A stretch of DNA of 17,905 nt from Candidatus Thiodiazotropha sp. (ex Gloverina cf. vestifex) (GTDB lineage: Bacteria; Pseudomonadota; Gammaproteobacteria; Chromatiales; Chromatiaceae), in assembly GCA_025656435.1 (NCBI GenBank), contig JAHXHT010000020.1:1-17905 (forward strand), written 5' to 3'. The notes below the pieces were generated by a model, which did not search any database, had not been told where the DNA came from, and saw only the letters and a list, made by a program, of their open reading frames with translations. Each line of letters opens with the position of its first letter. The stretch's first letter is position 1. The position numbers and the translations under genes were made by a program. Positions 16,041-17,905 of the stretch are shown here, piece after piece.

Positions 16041-17231
16041 TTATTCTATGTTGAAGATATCATCCACCTTGGTATTAAAATCCTTTTGCAGTACCTCGAT
16101 GATGGATCGCATCACCCGATCAGTTGTCTTCTCTTTGTCGTTATTTTCAATGATATGCATGGTGCTGTTATCGGCTTCCGATAGCAGATAGGATTGTAAC
16201 AGCCAGATGCATTCGAAGTTTGTTAGGTATTTACTCTCTTCACTGCGTTTGGGAGAGATGACACCTCTGCCTTTGAGTTGCAGTTTGAGTTTGTCCTGCT
16301 TCAATACTGCAAGCATGATTGGCACGATGACGGCATTCTCCACCTGCTTGAATCGATCAGTTAATGCCGGATGGATGTGGACACCCTCAACAATCAAAGA
16401 GACACGCTCATTAAGTGCCCGATACACCACTGCTTCACAGGGTACGGAGAGCAGTTCAGACTGATGCAGATAGCCATTGATCATCAGCTCCTCAGTGATC
16501 TCCTTAACCTCTTTGATAGAAGGCATTTTTCTCCATGCATTGAAAGATGAGATATGTAGCGCGGGAAGCAGGCGTTCCGGAATCAGCATGCGCATGACTT
16601 CTCGCAGCATATCGGTGGACTGTGTGCGTATGATGCCGAGCCGGTGGGCGACTTCGGTGGCTATGGTGCTCTTTCCGCAACCGGTTGTGCCGCCGATCAA
16701 GAGGATTAACGGCCGACTGCCTCGCTTGTAGTCGATCCAAACAAGATAGCGTTTCGCTGCCTCTTTGCCAAACTGGCGTTTCAACTCTTCGTAAGTGATT
16801 TTACCGATATAGTCACTCTGGACCTCTTCCTGCATGGAGTCGGCAAGTTGCTGGTAGAGTGATTGCGTAATGAATGAGGCCTTATCAGTAGAAAGGCCGG
16901 TGGAAGTCAGTGAGCGACGATGCTCTATGCGTGAAAAAGGCGAGCTCACGCCAGATCGGCTGCGTACTTTGATTGTGGCAACCTGACTGCTGGATTCGTA
17001 AGCTTCTATGATATCGGTTTCATTGAGTTTTTTGAGTTCACTCAATACCAGACGTCGCAGTTCTTGCGTCGATATATCGGGTTTGTTGCTGATCTGTTGA
17101 CGAATTTCGCTGGAAAGTTGGTATGCACTTTCGAACGATAGCCCGGCATCCGTGAGGGATCGAGTCAGAATGCCCCTGAGAAACGGTGTGGTGGTTCCCT
17201 CAAAAGAGTCGGTAATAAGGGTCTTTGCCAT
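16041..17231 (-). CDS. 2-phosphoglycerate kinase-like protein with tandem ATP-cone repeats
   Basis: A 396-residue protein. The C-terminal half is a P-loop kinase with Walker A GTTGCGKST (181-189), STDMLREVMR (205-214) and VEGVHIHP, resembling the 2-phosphoglycerate kinases that make 2,3-bisphosphoglycerate in methanogens. The N-terminal half appears to hold two ATP-cone domains. The first has TPFLRGILTRSLTDAGLS (15-32) and the second SPFSRIEHRRSLTSTGLS (97-114), aligned over PF, R, RSLT and GLS. ATP-cones sense ATP or dATP in ribonucleotide reductases and NrdR. The ATG at 17231 puts the first cone at the very N-terminus, though AAGGA lies unusually close to it. It is followed after 16 bases by the phosphoglycerate mutase homologue. 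Family assignment is from motifs only; substrate is inferred. Confidence 0.75.
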   Translation of the reverse strand: MAKTLITDSFEGTTTPFLRGILTRSLTDAGLSFESAYQLSSEIRQQISNKPDISTQELRRLVLSELKKLNETDIIEAYESSSQVATIKVRSRSGVSSPFSRIEHRRSLTSTGLSTDKASFITQSLYQQLADSMQEEVQSDYIGKITYEELKRQFGKEAAKRYLVWIDYKRGSRPLILLIGGTTGCGKSTIATEVAHRLGIIRTQSTDMLREVMRMLIPERLLPALHISSFNAWRKMPSIKEVKEITEELMINGYLHQSELLSVPCEAVVYRALNERVSLIVEGVHIHPALTDRFKQVENAVIVPIMLAVLKQDKLKLQLKGRGVISPKRSEESKYLTNFECIWLLQSYLLSEADNSTMHIIENNDKEKTTDRVMRSIIEVLQKDFNTKVDDIFNIE

Positions 17232-17394
17232 GTCCTTGCACCAGTCAAACGTTTAGCGGTGGCTGTGTGGGATTCTGTTGATCTATCTCTACTGGTCCTC
17301 CTATATTTGACTATTCTGAGCCAATCGTCCAGCGATAACGAGATGTGCTTTTCCTGCTCCATTGCGAGTAGGTGGAAATAAATGTAAACAGTCG

Positions 17395-17905
17395 TTATGT
17401 ATCCTGGTTATCCCAAACGTAAACAGCTTCTGCCTTGTTGCCTGGCTCGGTGTAATGAAGTGATTTGCAGAGTGATTTGATCAGTAGAATGCCTCGTCCG
17501 CTAAATAGCTCCTCCTCTGTCTGTTTGGGTTTATGTTGTTCAAAGTCAAAACCGCGCCCACTGTCCTCAATCTGTATGACCATGTAGCCACCATCCTCAA
17601 GTGTGTGAATTCGCAATCCAATTCGAATCTGTCCCTGACTCAGAGACTGTAGCCGTTGTTCGCGCTGTTGGAAGTAGTTGGTGAAACCGTCCTCGCCCTG
17701 TTTGATTTCTGAGTCGAGATGCAGAATGCCATGATCCAGCGCGTTGATATAAAGTTCGGTCAATATGGTGAAAAGCGGTCGACGATGCTCATGCAGTCCT
17801 GCGGTTTCCTGTATGTACAAGCGTGTCGCTACCTCGTGAAAGATTTTGGGACATCCGAGTCCCCAAAATCGACTCGCCAACGCGACAGCCGTTATGCCCC
17901 GACCG
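17395..17905 (-). CDS. C-terminal anti-sigma kinase (HATPase_c_2) domain, probably of a response regulator/PP2C phosphatase fusion; 5' end outside window
   Basis: The visible part is an RsbW/GHKL-type ATPase domain. It has the N box ELYINALDHG, the G1 box IEDSGRGFD and the G2 box FSGRGILLIKSLCKSL. The frame remains open to the right edge of the window, so a TTG at 17880 is probably not the true start. The block GLHEHRRPLFTILTELY before the N box matches the C-terminal domain of the receiver-SpoIIE phosphatase-HATPase fusions found in many Gammaproteobacteria, which control an anti-sigma-factor antagonist. The receiver and phosphatase domains cannot be seen here. It reads toward the 2-phosphoglycerate kinase-like gene over a 163-base gap, so a shared operon is possible but not shown. 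Confidence 0.72.
   Translation of the reverse strand, partial: GRGITAVALASRFWGLGCPKIFHEVATRLYIQETAGLHEHRRPLFTILTELYINALDHGILHLDSEIKQGEDGFTNYFQQREQRLQSLSQGQIRIGLRIHTLEDGGYMVIQIEDSGRGFDFEQHKPKQTEEELFSGRGILLIKSLCKSLHYTEPGNKAEAVYVWDNQDT

Noticed and set aside
17165..17362. A 65-codon minus-strand frame overlapping the 2-phosphoglycerate kinase start
   Set aside because: No Shine-Dalgarno sequence, basic low-quality composition, and half of it lies out of frame in the kinase gene.

Overview
The window looks like a chromosomal segment of a gammaproteobacterium. The block hisC-tyrA-aroA-cmk-rpsA-ihfB is a classic gammaproteobacterial arrangement, and the protein sequences (S1 of 558 residues, IHF-beta, PhoB/PhoR, PPK1) are typical of that class. 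The gene mix fits an environmental lineage such as the Chromatiales or sulfur oxidisers better than an enteric one, but that placement is inference. I see no insertion sequence, prophage, CRISPR array, tRNA or rRNA.

Bases 105-6364 (+ strand) hold aromatic amino acid and histidine biosynthesis (hisC, tyrA, aroA), then cytidylate kinase (cmk), ribosomal protein S1 (rpsA) and IHF-beta (ihfB). hisC/tyrA and aroA/cmk overlap by four bases. rpsA has a 148-base leader with two short hairpins. A perfect 10-bp hairpin lies between rpsA and ihfB.

Bases 6392-8430 (- strand) hold phoBR, the phosphate-starvation two-component system. A 364-base intergenic region separates it from a divergent CNNM/CorB-type gene at 8795-10066 (+). 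That region contains a Pho-box-like site, a possible IHF site beside a very AT-rich tract, and a sigma70-like promoter with an inverted repeat over its -10.

Bases 10122-17905 (- strand) hold six genes reading right to left. They are the C-terminal part of a probable response-regulator/phosphatase/anti-sigma kinase fusion, a 2-phosphoglycerate kinase-like protein with two tandem ATP-cone-like repeats, an archaeal-type phosphoglycerate mutase homologue, polyphosphate kinase ppk1, a UspA protein, and a Na+/phosphate symporter with a PhoU tail. The last three overlap or abut and form a tight operon. No pst operon or ppx is in the window.

The common theme of 6.4-17.9 kb is phosphate: sensing (PhoBR), import (Na/Pi-PhoU), storage (PPK), and an unusual phosphoglycerate pair. 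The best candidate for something undescribed is that pair. A kinase with duplicated nucleotide-sensing domains sits next to a mutase-like enzyme in which Thr and His replace the usual Ser-Asp at the expected nucleophile. A bacterial 2,3-bisphosphoglycerate or cyclic 2,3-diphosphoglycerate pathway linked to polyphosphate is a reasonable but unproven hypothesis.
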